Assembly: GCA_017893485.1 (NCBI GenBank)
Contig: CM030366.1
Span: 186,107,947-186,171,946 of the forward strand
Direction of reading: 5' to 3'
Length of the DNA stretch: 64,000 nt
Origin: Hemerocallis citrina
Lineage: Eukaryota; Streptophyta; Magnoliopsida; Asparagales; Asphodelaceae
Below the pieces are notes generated by a model, which saw nothing but the letters and a program-made list of their open reading frames with translations, was not told the origin of the DNA and made no database searches. Of this stretch, positions 13,234 through 24,865 are shown piece after piece (positions within the stretch are counted from its first letter, which is position 1; each line of letters begins with the position of its first letter). Both the position numbers and the translations under genes were made by a program.

Positions 13234-15889
13234 TGTAGCGCCCCAAATTTCTAATATGAGAGCTTAGAAAATAAGTGGCGAAATCCCAGTAATCCACTTC
13301 AATAGAACAATAGACACCAACAACACCACTAAAATTTTTCTTCTTTATTACAACAATTATTACAAATCACAGCGGAAGTCTAATCATCTCAACTCAATTT
13401 AATCTTTCATTAACAGCTCAATAACAACACAATATGTCTTTACAATTCTTTTACACCAATTACTAAATAATCCAATTATCTCAACCTGCCCACTCAAGCA
13501 TCCAACCTCCAATCTAAGCAATAACCTGCAACATGTGAGGCTAGAGTTGAACCCTAACCCCCAAACTAAAGGGGTCAGCCATAAAAATGGTGTGAGTGGC
13601 AACTAATCAAACAAATAACATAAATGAATCTGAAGCATAATGTCCAACAAATAATAATCAAGCACTAATGTATGAAGTAACAATAAAAGAGTAATGGGTG
13701 ATACCAAAACCAAAAGCCAAGTGTGTGCAAAAACAGGAAATCCAAATGCATAAAAGTGGTTCAAGAAAACATCATGACTACATGCTGACAACGATGACTA
13801 CTAAGAGATGAAAATAAACTATGATAATTTGCCCATGCTTGATCATTCCGGAGATTGATCCCACATCACAGGTATTTTTCCTGGATAATTCAGGAGATCA
13901 TCCCACATCTAAACATAGACTCATCATCACAATAATACCCCAAAAGTGTCGCCTCGACTTCGATCATTCCGTAGTTCAATCCCACATCTCAAGATAATTA
14001 CTTGGATAATTCAGGAGAAATACCTCACATCTCAGGTTAACTACCTGGATAATTCCGGAGATAAATCACACATCACAAGTTAACTACTTGGATAATTCAG
14101 GAGATTAAAATCCTACATCAAAAGCCATACTGAGGTGCATAACTCATGTTCTCATTCGTCATGACACTACTAATGCCTATCCTTATTAGTTTGGGTTACT
14201 GAACAAATCTCCTAGAGTAGTGTACCCTACCGGACTAAAAATCTGAATACTAAAAATGTGCCTCAAAGGGCCTCAACAAATAACTGAACAAATATCTTAA
14301 CACCGGTATACTAGGGTCACATACCTCTAGAGACTCAAAAACAAATATCTGAACAAATTCCCACTGAACAAGTGGCTCAACTGAATAACTCAAAATCATG
14401 TTCTTAACTGAACATCTTAAAATCAACACTAAACAAAATATCTCATAATCAAATACAAGATCCTTCAGGACCAGTCGACTGCATAAAGGACCAGTCGACT
14501 GTCCAGAGGACATATCCCAACATTTTACAAAAATAATCTAAGGCATGACCAGTCGACTCACCAAGAAGTCGGTCGACTGCCCCGAGACAAAACAAATAAT
14601 TCTCATCAAAAATATTCTAAGTATATCAGTCGACTGAGAGGAGTCATAGGTCGACTGTCCCGAACAAATCTCAAAGACTAAAATACACAACAGGCTCGTG
14701 CCAGTCGACTGCTTTATAGTCCAGTCGACTGTCGGCTACAGGTTTCCAACAATAGGTCTGAACACAAATCAAACTGGAGTTTTCTAAAGATTCACTGAAC
14801 ATAAAATCAATTGTATCCAGGCTAATAAATGACTCTCAATAATCACCATCAAGGATACATTTCTCAATCAATCAAATACTCAAATCTCATATCCTCATGA
14901 TCTAAACTCTTAATCCTTGGATTAGGGTTTTTCTCAACAAAACTTCTTTCATAACTTAATCAAAATCTGAACTACTACCATCGGATCTAGATGTTTATCA
15001 TCTGATCATAACACAATCAATTCTTAATATGTCTCCCAACAATACGATCTCACAATCAACATATCCTCAACAAATCTTAATATTTCTATCATCATGATCC
15101 AAATAACACTAAGAGTTCTCATCATCCATATCAAAATTAAAGATCCATATCATACATACAACGAGACTAACAAGGTAATGGCATAATGATCACGAACAAG
15201 CATAACGAAGGTCTCACGTCATTCATCAATCAAAACAACAAAGCAAAGCAAAACAAAGCAAACCAAACCACTCACCTTGATTTGAAGAAAAGATCCACAA
15301 AAGCTCCTCCTTGCTAGATCCAAGAATCCTCCTTTGTTCTTCAAAATCCAAATCACCAAAAATCTGTATTCTTTTACCATGACGGCTGAAAGAGAATTTC
15401 TCTTATATATGCCGGATAGAATATTAGGGTTTTATTCCCACTTTACAAAATAATCCTTTCCAAAAGTACATCTCACATATATAATCCTTTTCTTGAAAAT
15501 TAAACCAAATATCATTTAAATTAGGATCTAATAGAAAAATATATTTCCAAACCTCAACAATTACTGATCGGAATGCCCAGCAAATGCATTTTGCACTTCA
15601 ACCCTCAAAAATGTCACTTTTGCAAATAAGTCCTTCTTTTCTCAAAAATTGCAAATAGTACTAATTAATTTCAGAAAAATCTGGAAAAATACTAAATAAT
15701 CTTCAAATAATAAATAATGAATTTTCATAAAGAAAACTTAATTTTTCAAACTTCTGAAAAGTCATTTGCACGTGTTTTGCACGTGTACAAAAGATAAATT
15801 TCTTAGAAAATATTTATTTAAATCCTCAAAAATTATTTAAATTCATTTTCAAATAATTAAAATAATATTTGAAAATACGGGGTTCTACA
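13234..15889 (-). mobile_element. Solo LTR of a chromovirus-like element (2656 bp)
   Basis: It begins TGTAGCGCCCC and ends GGGGTTCTACA on the plus strand, with ATGAG on both sides. No internal domain or second LTR is present, so it most likely arose by recombination between the two LTRs of one element. Orientation is inferred as minus because CAGCGGAAG lies near the plus-strand start, as it does (reversed) near the 3' end of related LTRs. Inside are a repeat series of about 50-60 bp at 13850-14130 (GGATAATTCAGGAGA-type units) and a GTCGAC array at 14471-14735. It splits the gypsy protease region. Confidence 0.88.
14471..14735. repeat. Four ~77-bp repeats, each with paired GTCGAC palindromes
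   Basis: Eight copies of a C(C/A)(A/G)GTCGACTG-like palindrome sit in four pairs, with first members at about 14473, 14551, 14628 and 14703. Members of a pair are about 20 bp apart and pairs recur every 75-78 bp. The spacers have diverged more than the palindromes. Confidence 0.8.
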
Positions 15890-15894
15890 ATGAG

Positions 15895-17580
15895 ACTGCC
15901 AGCCTTTCGTCCACGGGGGAGGATAGTTATGGACCGAGTTCACTTCTCGAATGAAAGCTTTAAGGGAGTTGTTCGATTATCCCCCTATAGGCCCGCCGCA
16001 GACACAGTGAAGGATGGTCGGCGCACCAGTATCCTCGAGCTCAAGCTCGGGTTCAGGCCGTCTGCTGATCGTCCGAGAAGGAGGTGACGGCCGTGGATCC
16101 CTTTGATCTCTTAGGGTGTTTCCAGTGAACTCCCTCAAGTATCCCCTCCGGATAAGGGCTTCGATCTCGTCTTTGAGGGCGTGGCAAGTATTGGTATCGT
16201 GCCCATTTTCCGATGGAAGCGACAGTAGAACCTCCGGTCCCTCTTCATGTTGCTGTTAGGTCAGGGAGGGAGGCGGACGATACCCTTATCCTTGATCTCC
16301 AGGAGGATGGCCGACACGTTTTTTGTCAGCGGTGTGTATCTCTCAAAACGAGGGACCAGCAGGGAGCGTTTCTGGGCAGACAGATATTTCTGGGCCTTCT
16401 TCATAGGTTCGGATTCTTCGGCCTTCCTCTTCCCCTTATCTAGGGTCTCTTTCAGGCCTTCGAGATGCAGGGCCTCCTCGGCCCAGATGTACTTTTCGAC
16501 CCTATTGAGAAGGTTAGGAAAGTCTAGGTGTGATTTCTTGGCCAAAGAAGCCTTCAACTGGCTATGGCGAACATTGCGCCGAAAGGGCATCGAGGCGACA
16601 CTGGCATCGAGGGACAAAAGTGCCCTGGCTTCGGTTGTCCGCACAAACTCGCGGAGGGGTTCTCCTTCTTTCTGCTTGAGGTCCAAAAGAGACGCGCTCA
16701 TCTTCTCAACCTTCCGGCTGGTCACAAAGTGAGCAAGAAAGTTTGCTTCGAGCTGGTTGAATGAGAAGACCGGTCCGGGGGCGAGCTTTGAGAACCATTC
16801 CCGAGCCGGGCCATGCAGGGTGGTAGGGAAGGCGCGGCACAGGAGAGGATCCGATGCGCTGTGAATCATCATGAGGAATTTGAACCCTTCCATGTGATCA
16901 GCTGGGTCACTCTCGCCATTGTAAGTCTCGAACTGAGGCAGCCTGAAAATCCTGGGAATCTCAGCATCTAGAATTTAGGGGGAGGACGCGGGTTGGCTTG
17001 GCTGATGCGCCTAACCGGTTTGTGGTCCTCCATCGTTAATGCGGGCGAGGCGATTCTCCATCTCCTGGAGGTGGTGGAGGACAGCTTCATTCTGCCAAGC
17101 TGGCTGGGACGAACCGTGAGACTCGGGACCTCGACCCTCTTCGCGCCTTGGGCCGACGGTTTGCTGTTCGAATTCGGGGCCGCCTCCGAGGGCTCGAAGA
17201 ATCTCGAGACTGAAGTCCTGGAACTTGGCTCTCGTGACCGGATCCTGTTCACCCTGATCGGGCGGAGGTGAACCATCCCTGGGGGAGCAGCTATGGTGGT
17301 GTTCCCTACTTCGGGATGGGAGCGAAAGGAGCTGCTTGGCTCCTTGATCGGCTGAGCTGGAGACTGCGGTTGATGGTATGCCGTAAGTCCCTGGCGAGCG
17401 AGCGTGAGGTGCTCGGACCCGGTCCCACCGTACCATTGGCTGGTGGTCGGTTAGAGCCCTGGGTGTTCACATGGCTGTGAGAGGGAGGAAGGTCTGGACG
17501 GCGTCCAGTGGTGAATGCTCTTCTGGCTTTGGGAGCCATGGGAGGGCTCAGCTTCTAGAGAGATCCGAGCTTAGGATCGA
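15895..17580 (-). pseudogene. gypsy gag and gag-protease linker, degenerate
   Basis: The best-preserved part is 16893-16261 (minus), a retrotransposon gag domain. It has LCRAFPTTLHGPAREWFSKL, a run through FLAHFVTSRKV and LLDLKQKEGEPLREFVRT, and a Lys/Glu-rich C-terminal tail. The N-terminal part is spread over frames 17539-17306 and 17436-17011 and is Pro/Ser/Arg-rich, implying frameshifts. Between 16260 and 15895 the minus strand shows the GGP-type linker that precedes the protease, also with stops. Gag would form the cytoplasmic virus-like particle. This copy cannot, as its frame is broken. Confidence 0.8.
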
Positions 17581-17591
17581 GTCAGTCGCTT

Positions 17592-17610
17592 CCCACAGAC
17601 TGCGCCAACC
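17592..17610 (-). promoter_or_regulatory. Primer-binding site region of the gypsy element
   Basis: The minus strand reads GGTTGGCGCAGTCTGTGGGA directly after the LTR end, close to the TTGGCGCCGTCTGTGGGA PBS text common in plant Ty3-gypsy elements. I do not assign the tRNA. Confidence 0.72.
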
Positions 17611-18070
17611 TGATGCTGTTTGTTTTCGGTGTGGGGGCAACAAGTGTGAGTTCTTGTAATGTGTAAAGTGGAAGGGATGGGTCTTGACCTTGGCTCGGGT
17701 CGGCTCCTTTAGGTCGGCTTGGAAGAGAGGCTGAAAGCTCGGACGGCCGGAGTACCTGCAAAAGGCTTAGAAACACCGAGAGAAATTCCGGAGACAGGCC
17801 CTCCGACGATCTAGTCAGTCTTTGGAAAAGAGACTGGGCAGCTAGGGTTCAGATGGGAAAAGATTCATTACCTTTGAAAGTGAGGGGGGAGTGGTATTTA
17901 TAGGCAAGGGTAAATGGGTATCAGACCCTAATGGGTTGGGTCGGACCGGTTTGCCTATGAGCCTGAATTGGCAGAAGGCCCGTTGGACCTGTTGACTTGA
18001 TGATCTGGGATGAACAAAATCTGAGGAGATTTGACGGCCCTGATTGGACCACGTCATCTATACCACATCA
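17611..18070 (-). repeat. 5' LTR of the gypsy element (about 460 bp)
   Basis: The plus-strand ends are TGATG and CATCA, a matching inverted pair, and the left end abuts the PBS. The partner LTR lies outside the window, so the right boundary rests only on the terminal motif. A TATA box is present in the minus direction. Confidence 0.7.
17894..17903 (-). promoter_or_regulatory. TATA box of the gypsy LTR promoter
   Basis: The minus strand reads CTATAAATAC inside the LTR, about 285 bp from its 3' end, a suitable place for the U3 promoter driving leftward gag-pol transcription. Confidence 0.6.
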
Positions 18071-18426
18071 TACACCTTTCTCGGATTTTAAAATCATTTT
18101 TTCCAAACCTACGAAGAATCAATATATAATACCAATTCTAGGTGAAGATTGCCCGATAGTTACTTATGAAAACATGAGATGAAAATTTTAATAGATCTTA
18201 CGACTCATGAATTCGTTTCTAATTATCTTCAGGATTTCAAGTAGATGGGAAACCTTTGCAATTGTATTTCCTAGGCTTTCACCGAATAATTCATGGTTTT
18301 TTTTTCTTCCTGCTTTTTACCCTAAATTATTTGGTAATTTTTTTTCATCAGTATTGCTATCCATGTGGACAACTGCAGTCTACAAGAGTGCCATGGAGGT
18401 CAATGAAGAATTTGTGATTAATTAAA
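18071..18426. other. Unassigned spacer upstream of Helitron debris
   Basis: AT-rich sequence without a recognisable gene or repeat signature. It probably belongs to the original host sequence upstream of the PPR gene or to an unrecognised element. Confidence 0.5.
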
Positions 18427-18845
18427 CTAGTAATATACATGTGCAATGCACGTTTTAATTTTTTAAAAAATTTGAAGTAAAAATTCTGATTTACGCACGA
18501 TGAATGTCTTAATAAATATGATTATATATTTTAAAAAATAAATGTGAAGACTATAATGAGAAAGTTGGAGTTGCACGTGCATTGCACGTAAGTAGGTATA
18601 TTTACAACTCAAAACTTTTCTATTATAATAGTTATTATATATTATATTATAAATAGATAGATAGATAGATAGATAATAATTTACCCGTGTGATGCACATT
18701 TAATATATTAAGAAAAAATTTGAAGTAAAAAACTTGACATAGGGAGGACTCGAATCTGACACCTCCTTCATATTAGTGATGCACGTACAATGCACGCGTT
18801 GGTAGATTTACAAATAACACTAAGTCCTTCTTCCATTATAATATT
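18427..18845 (-). mobile_element. Non-autonomous Helitron-like element
   Basis: Read on minus, the 3' end shows the hairpin ACGTGCATTGCAC(A/G)TG-type followed within about ten bases by CTAG and a T, the Helitron 3' signature. The 5' side ends in a TAATATTATAATGG-type sequence seen at other Helitron 5' ends in this window, but its TCTC start is lost where the next element is inserted. It contains an (ATAG)n microsatellite at 18654-18675. Confidence 0.68.
18654..18675. repeat. (ATAG)n microsatellite
   Basis: Five to six tandem ATAG units within the Helitron-like sequence. Confidence 0.85.
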
Positions 18846-18846
18846 A

Positions 18847-19065
18847 CTAGTATTATACACGTGCGTTGCACGTGAGGAAAATGGGGAGGGGGAATGAAAA
18901 GGACAAAAAAAAATCTAGTATTATACACGTGCGTTGCACGTGGAAAAAATGGGGAGGAAAATGAAAAGGACAAAAAAAATTCTACCAACACGTGCGCTGC
19001 ACGTGTTGACAAAATGACACAATGACAAATGACACTAAGGCCTTCTCCCATTATAATATTAGAGA
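18847..19065 (-). mobile_element. Second Helitron-like element in the PPR promoter region
   Basis: On minus it starts TCTCTAATATTATAATGGGA and ends with a CACGTGC...GCACGTG hairpin and CTAG. The 3' terminal 68 bp are tandemly duplicated (CTAG at 18847 and 18915). A third hairpin-like GCGCTGCACGTG piece lies near 19000. Its 5' end is about 170 bp from the PPR start codon, so it may form part of that gene's promoter or leader. Confidence 0.7.
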
Positions 19066-19238
19066 TTAGAGATATTAGAGATAGGTGACCGGTTACTTTT
19101 TACTTCAGGGTACAGGCTAATGTTCTGCAAATTAGGAGTTTATATCCCAAAAGTAACTTGCTTTTCTCTATTTTATATATATTACATCTGAAACAACTGC
19201 CCGACTTCATTCTTACAACTCAGAAAAAATAAAACTAG

Positions 19239-20813
19239 ATGCATGGTCTTTATCTAATTCATCATCTCTGCAAATACCTGCCACCTCCTTCAATTATGAT
19301 CATTAAACTTAAACCCTTCTCATACTCCACCAATGCAAACTTTTCCAAGAACTCCTACTACTATACTAACCTCCTCCAATCCCATTCAACACCCAAAACC
19401 CTTAACCAAATCCACACCCAAATCATCACTGCTGGCCACTTATCTAACCCTTTCATCATCACAAAGCTTGTATCCAAATACACTGACATCAATGAAATTG
19501 GAGTCGCCCGTCAAGTGTTCGACCAAATTTCTGAGAGAGATGTCTTTCTATGGAATGTCATGATAAAAGGTTACGCCAATGCAGGCCCTCAAGTAGAAGC
19601 TGTTTCTATCTATAATGGAATGCGGATGGCTTCTGTTGAGTTGAACTGCTACACTTTTCCCTTTGTACTCAAGGCATGTGCCGCTATCGGAGATAAAATG
19701 CTTGGCAGTGTGGTTCATGCACACACTTTGGTTGCTGGGTTTGAGTCCAATGTCTTTGTGAAGAATGCCCTTGTGGCGTTTTACGCAAAGAGTGGTGAGA
19801 TTGGTGTAGCGCGGAAACTGTTTGATGAGATTAGTGTGAAGGATCTTGTGAGCTGGAATTCAATGATTGCTGGGTACGCCCAGAATGATCGTTTCCAAGA
19901 GGCTCTAGGGCTTCTTCGTAGGATGCTGAGATATCATTTGGTGAAGCCAGACTATGTCACTCTTATCACTATTCTTCCTGCTTGCGCTGCACTGTCAGCA
20001 GTAAAAGAAGGCATGTGGGTTCATGTGTACGCTTTAACAACCGGGAGGGGGAATGATGTTGGAGTGGCTGGTGGGCTTATCTCTATGTACGCAAATTGTG
20101 GCCGTCTGGAAGTTGCCCGAATCTTGTTTGATAGATATCCGGAAAGGAACATTGTTCTGTATAACACTATGATACGTGCTTATGGGAAACACGGTTATGC
20201 TTGTGAGGCGATAGAGGTATTTTCGGAGATGTTGAGAGTGGGTGTCGAACCTGATGATATATGCTTTGTTTGCTTACTCTCAGCTTGTAGTCATTCTGGG
20301 TTGGTTGATAAAGGTTTAGAGATCTTTGAAATAATGGAAAGGTGTGGAGTCCAGAAGAGGCAGGTTCATTATGCCGTTATTGTTGATTTGTTAGGCCGTT
20401 CGGGTAAACTAAATCAAGCACTTGAGTTTATTAAAGGGATGCCAATGGAGCCCAATAAAGATGTGTGGGGGGCATTGTTAGGGTCTTGTAGGATATGGAA
20501 GGATGTTGAGCTTGCAGAAGAGGCAGCGAAAAGATTGTTTGTACTTGATCCTGGGAATGGAGGGAGGTATGCAATTCTAGCAAACATGTATGAAGATGTA
20601 GGGAGGTGGGAGGATGCAGCGAGGGTGCGGAAAGCAATGAGAGATAGGGGTGTGAGGAAGCCACTTGGATGTAGCATGGTGGAGGTGGATACGGATGTTC
20701 ACACCTTTGGAGTGGAAGATGAGTCTCATTTTATGAGAGATGAGATTTATGATGTCCTAAGCTTGCTGCAGGGCATGGTAAAGGAAGAGAAAATGGAGGG
20801 TGATAGTGATTAG
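19239..20813 (+). CDS. Pentatricopeptide-repeat protein, PLS/E subgroup, 524 aa
   Basis: A single intronless open frame encodes a PPR protein. These nuclear-encoded proteins bind organellar RNA and act in editing, splicing, cleavage or translation. Residues 1-50 are rich in Ser/Thr/Asn with few acids, consistent with an organelle transit peptide. From about residue 55 the text shows tandem helical repeats: the LNQIHTQIITAG opening, VFLWNVMIKGYANAG, YTFPFVLKACAAIG, LVSWNSMIAGYAQND, PDYVTLITILPACAAL, IVLYNTMIRAYGKHG, PDDICFVCLLSACSHSG, and YAVIVDLLGRSGKLNQA. The end (VWGALLGSCRIWKD, YAILANMYEDVGRWEDAARVRKAM, GCSMVEV) is an E/E+ domain. The protein stops without a DYW deaminase domain, so any editing role would need a partner. 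It appears intact. An in-frame Met about 19 residues downstream is an alternative start. Target RNA and ortholog are not determinable here. Confidence 0.93.
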   Translation: MHGLYLIHHLCKYLPPPSIMIIKLKPFSYSTNANFSKNSYYYTNLLQSHSTPKTLNQIHTQIITAGHLSNPFIITKLVSKYTDINEIGVARQVFDQISERDVFLWNVMIKGYANAGPQVEAVSIYNGMRMASVELNCYTFPFVLKACAAIGDKMLGSVVHAHTLVAGFESNVFVKNALVAFYAKSGEIGVARKLFDEISVKDLVSWNSMIAGYAQNDRFQEALGLLRRMLRYHLVKPDYVTLITILPACAALSAVKEGMWVHVYALTTGRGNDVGVAGGLISMYANCGRLEVARILFDRYPERNIVLYNTMIRAYGKHGYACEAIEVFSEMLRVGVEPDDICFVCLLSACSHSGLVDKGLEIFEIMERCGVQKRQVHYAVIVDLLGRSGKLNQALEFIKGMPMEPNKDVWGALLGSCRIWKDVELAEEAAKRLFVLDPGNGGRYAILANMYEDVGRWEDAARVRKAMRDRGVRKPLGCSMVEVDTDVHTFGVEDESHFMRDEIYDVLSLLQGMVKEEKMEGDSD

Positions 20814-22532
20814 TTTAGGCTTATTTGCTTCATGATAATGTGAAGATACCGATGAGGATTGATCTTCATCTTTGTACTTCTAAAATTATGGAGTTATCGG
20901 CTGTGGGTCAGCTAAAGAGACAAAAAAACCACAACTAATTTTATGCCATATGATTGCTTCTTACAATTAGAGGGAGATGGTTCATCTTTCTTGCCTCATT
21001 CCTGACATTGGTGGTCGTTTCAACCAAATATTGGTCTCCGAAACAAATTATTTAATGCTTCATTACATTTTCACGTGGAATGCACGTCCATGATGCCATT
21101 ACGCCAGTTGAGCATTGAATTCAGTAATAAGAGTTTCCAAATGGGTTGTGCAGAGGATAACAAGAGCTAGGGTTTAATCATCTGTAACGTAAGGATTGTT
21201 GCTGCCATTTTATGTGTAAGAGCAAACATATATTGTAAGTTCTTTTTATGGAAAACAATAAAAGAGCTAATCTTTATTTTTCACCGGTGTTGATCGTTGT
21301 AAACATTCTTGATTCTGAAATTTGATTGCCATGGACGGTTGGATCTTATCTAAATGGTTGTGATCGTTTTGATTGATCTACAAAACAGCCTGAAATACCG
21401 AGTTGGTCCTGACGACAGATCCTCCGACGCCCAATTCAGAAAACTCGGAATATATGAAGAGTTTTGTAAGCGAAAATTGTGATTACCTTATTTATTTCTA
21501 AAGAGATCATGAGGTATTTATAGTTGCTAGGGTGTCAGTTTCAAGATATTAGTTTTATCTCTACTTTCCGGTGTTTTGATAGGTTTGTTATTCTTTCCTA
21601 CGTAAAGAGATTGAGTTAGAACTCTTTTCTTGATAAATAGATAGATATAGAGAATTTAAACAAACTTCTTTGGATGAACCCAGACTCTTTCATGTTGGGC
21701 TGCTATGACAACACAGTATGATAAGCATATTTTGAGTTGCTGGGCCTAAAAGCGGCCCAACTTCCTTTTACGAACCTGTATCTATTGAAATTTATCGTTT
21801 TAACCTTGAGAGTTTTAGGATTCGTGCCCGATTTGAATGGTTTTGATTTGGTTCTATTTTTACCCATATCACAAGCTCCCCACTTTTGAAGACTGACTTT
21901 CACAGCATTCGATGAGTACTTTTCCTATTTAGAATGGTTTACAGAACTTATTGGAGTTTTTGGGGAGTATGAACCTTTCTTGGGGTTTAATAGAGTTGCT
22001 CTGACTTTATAAAGTACTTAAAATTATTCTCAGTTTTTTGGGGTTTTTGCTATTTTTATGATTTTTTTTATTTTAATCAATTTCCCAATTTTTATAATTA
22101 ATTGAGGATTTTTTAATTAATTATTCTAAATTTATATTTATTTTTTGAAATATTTTAATACTTTTTTGAATTAATAATTATTTTAAAAAATTTATTAATT
22201 AATCTGAATTGTTAATTATTTTTCGGATCTTTTAATTATTTAATCTGAATTAATAATTAAATAAAGAAAATAAATTACAATTAAATCATACTTGATGACG
22301 TGGCACGATCTGATTGAGCTCACACGCCGACGAGATCGGAGGGCCCAGATTTGCTCCAAGGGGTTACCCGATGCTTGGGGCTTACCGGGTATTGTGTGCT
22401 GGGTAGAATTTTGAGGAGGTATGTGCGTCGATCGTGAGGAGTGCACATTTTGAGGAGATTCGATGGCTCCAATTTGACATTTTTGCCATGTAGCTCGGTG
22501 TGAAGGTTACCCTGGTCAGCACCAGGTAGGGG
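20814..22532. other. PPR 3' flank, then probable LTR-like sequence
   Basis: The first 480 bases look like 3' UTR and flank, with AATAAA-like sites near 21255. From about 21290 the text resembles a minus-oriented gypsy LTR: it has CCTCCGACG and a GCAACTATAAATACC-type TATA on minus (about 21515-21530), as in the LTR at 17611-18070. I could not define both ends, so this is only a suspected solo or truncated LTR. The 22030-22270 part is extremely AT-rich. Confidence 0.45.
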
Positions 22533-22670
22533 GCTGGGGGCTGACGTGGGGCCACATCAGTCACGGTTAACCAGTCAACGTTGACTTATTAACTTATATA
22601 AGCTGGGGGCTGACGTGGGGCCACATCGGTCACGGTTGACCGGTCAACGTTGACTTATTAACTTATATAT
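22533..22670. repeat. Tandem duplication, two 69-bp units
   Basis: The unit starting GCTGGGGGCTGACGTGGGG and ending TTATTAACTTATATA is present twice in direct contact (22533-22601 and 22602-22670) with a few substitutions. It abuts the AT run at the left end of MULE-1. Confidence 0.9.
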
Positions 22671-22677
22671 ATATATA

Positions 22678-23480
22678 GTATTCTTCCGTTGCAAACCGGT
22701 CGCAAGCGGGTCTGTTCGCACAGACCCGTGCGAACTTTGATCTGGATCCAACGGTCCATATATTTTTTTGTAAAAATTTTCCTTACCCCGTCGTTGGGAA
22801 TGACGGGTTAAGACTAAATTTTATTTAAAAAAAAGCCTTAACCCGTCCTTCCCAAGAATTTGCATTTAGATCGTCTTCTTCGACGATTTCTCTCTCGCTC
22901 TTTCTTCTTTCTTCAACGAACCCATTTCGAAAAAGACCCTAATCCTTCGTCTACACCCAAAGTTGCCCTCCTCCGTCCGCTCTCCCTCCTCTCTACTCCA
23001 AAGTTTGAAACCCTGCTCTCTCATCCCCTCTTCGAAACAAAATCGAAATCCTAGTTCTCCTCCAAATTGATTCTTTGGCTTCATTTGGACCTAATTTGAA
23101 AGGTATAGACTATTTCTTTACCTCAGTAATTTATATTTGTGTTTATTTTTAAATTTGTGTATACTAAAATATTTAGATAGTGGGGAAAATTTTATTTGCC
23201 TTAGTAAATTTTAGATGTAGAATTGGGTTGACTTTAACTATATTCAATTGCCGATTTTTTTTGGTTGCGTTAGTAATTTGTAGAACTAGAATTGTATATA
23301 CGAAATTAGTTAGAAAATTTTCAGTACGGTTATGGTTGAAAATCCTGCAAACGACCGTAAAAAAATATAAAACTTTGCGAGTAGGTTCGTCTCACGTAGT
23401 ACAAGCCACTCCAAGTTGTAGAAGTGAGTTTCGACTCACTATTCGAGATTTACGACCGCGTATCGCTTTCGGTTGAAAAA
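22678..23480 (+). repeat. MULE-1 left terminal inverted repeat
   Basis: It pairs with the right end at 37790-38613 with only scattered differences. It contains one complete and one partial copy of the CTTAACCCGT-type palindrome (22787-22850), a CT-rich leader (22860-23060) and the start of an intron-like AT-rich stretch. The short open frames in it also occur inverted in the other TIR, so I do not treat them as genes. One copy of the longer hairpin found in the right subterminal array lies at about 23420-23530, and a partial one at 23600-23650. Confidence 0.87.
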
Positions 23481-24865
23481 AAACCAACTAAAGCGGTACA
23501 CGGCCGTATCTCGCAAACCGTGACTCGAAACTCGCTTCTACAAGTTCGGGTAGCCTGCCCTACGTGAATTCGACCAAGTCGGAAAGTTTTATAATTTTGG
23601 AATGCCGTTTGTGACTCGAAACTCGTTTCTACAAGTTCGGGTGGCTTGTGTTACTTGAATTCGACCAAGTTGCATAGTGTTCCTATATTTCATTGTGTTT
23701 TGTGCATTTTTTGCCACATTTTCGCTTTATTTATTGCTGATAGATAAATTGATGTAACCCGTATTAACTAATCTTAAATTTCTCATTCACAGATAAATGG
23801 ATAGAACAAGTTGACCGAGAAGCCCTTCTGGTAGCGCTAGTGGCGCACCTATGATGGAGGTAAGATTGATTATTATTATCGGTTTTAAATACGAATATGA
23901 GTTTTATTGTCTCATTAATAACAATATTTCTCTTTGTTCGTGTAGGTTGGTGGGTTTACACCTGCCGAGGCCGGTCCCTCGTCTTCGGTATCCGTTGCTC
24001 CTCCTGGACCAGTGGACTCCAGCTTACCTTCGTTGCAATCCAGACACCGATCGGAATCCGTGTGGACTGGGGTCCGCAAAGAAGTGCAACTTCCGGAAGA
24101 ACGAACTTCTTCCATTTGATCCCCGTATCACTCCCTTCTTAGTTGAAGCCGGTTTCTACGGAGCTCGCTTTATGGGGGATGTGAAGCTTGACCGACCTCT
24201 ACTTACAGCTCTAGTCGAACGATGGAGGCCAGAGACCCACACTTTCCACCTACCGGTGGGTGAGATGACCGTCACTCTCCAAGATGTAGCGATCATTACT
24301 GGCTTACCAATAGATGGGGTCGCCGTGATGGGGAACATGGATTTCGACCGAGTAGAAGTTGTTCGTGATCTGCTCGGTATCGATATTGAGGAGTCCTTGA
24401 TCCAAAAAAAAGAGGACGTTGAAAGAGAAATCATTAGAGATACTCCTGCTGATTTTGATGCCGATTTATTAGATCAAGCCTTAGACGATGCGAAAGATAA
24501 GGCCGAAGCTGAATTCTGGACCGAAATCTTCGATGGGAAATCACTTCTACTGAGTTGGTTGAAATATCAATTCGTCGGATATTTAACGGAGACTTCGGAC
24601 GATGAATCCATACGTTACTATGCCCGTGCGTATATTTTCAGCATGATCGGGGGAGTGATCTTCCCTAACTCATCTGGTGTGAGCGTGCCACTGATGTATT
24701 TACGCATGTTGGAAAATTTTGCTATCGCTGGCCGTTTCAGTTGGGGCAGTGCCGCATTGGCATCTCTATATAGGAATATGTGCTCATGTGCATTAGGTGC
24801 CATACAAATGGGTGGCCCGATGGTTCTTTTGCAGATCTGGAGTTGGGAACGTATCCACATTGGAC

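Larger units (their letters stand above)
12314..18070 (-). mobile_element. Ty3-gypsy retrotransposon, 5' half, truncated and nested
   Basis: Read leftward from 18070 the order is LTR (18070-17611), PBS, gag, protease, start of reverse transcriptase. It is cut at 12314 by the LARD and split at 13234-15889 by a solo LTR. The gag and protease-RT text resembles the large Ty3-gypsy group with short LTRs and a gag-pol of Tat/Ogre-like style. That lineage call comes from recalled motif patterns, not a search. Stops and frameshifts make it inactive. Confidence 0.85.

Noticed and set aside
22860..23054. 64-aa open frame conserved at both ends of MULE-1
   Set aside because: Conservation is explained by the TIRs being copies of each other. 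It probably corresponds to the untranslated leader.
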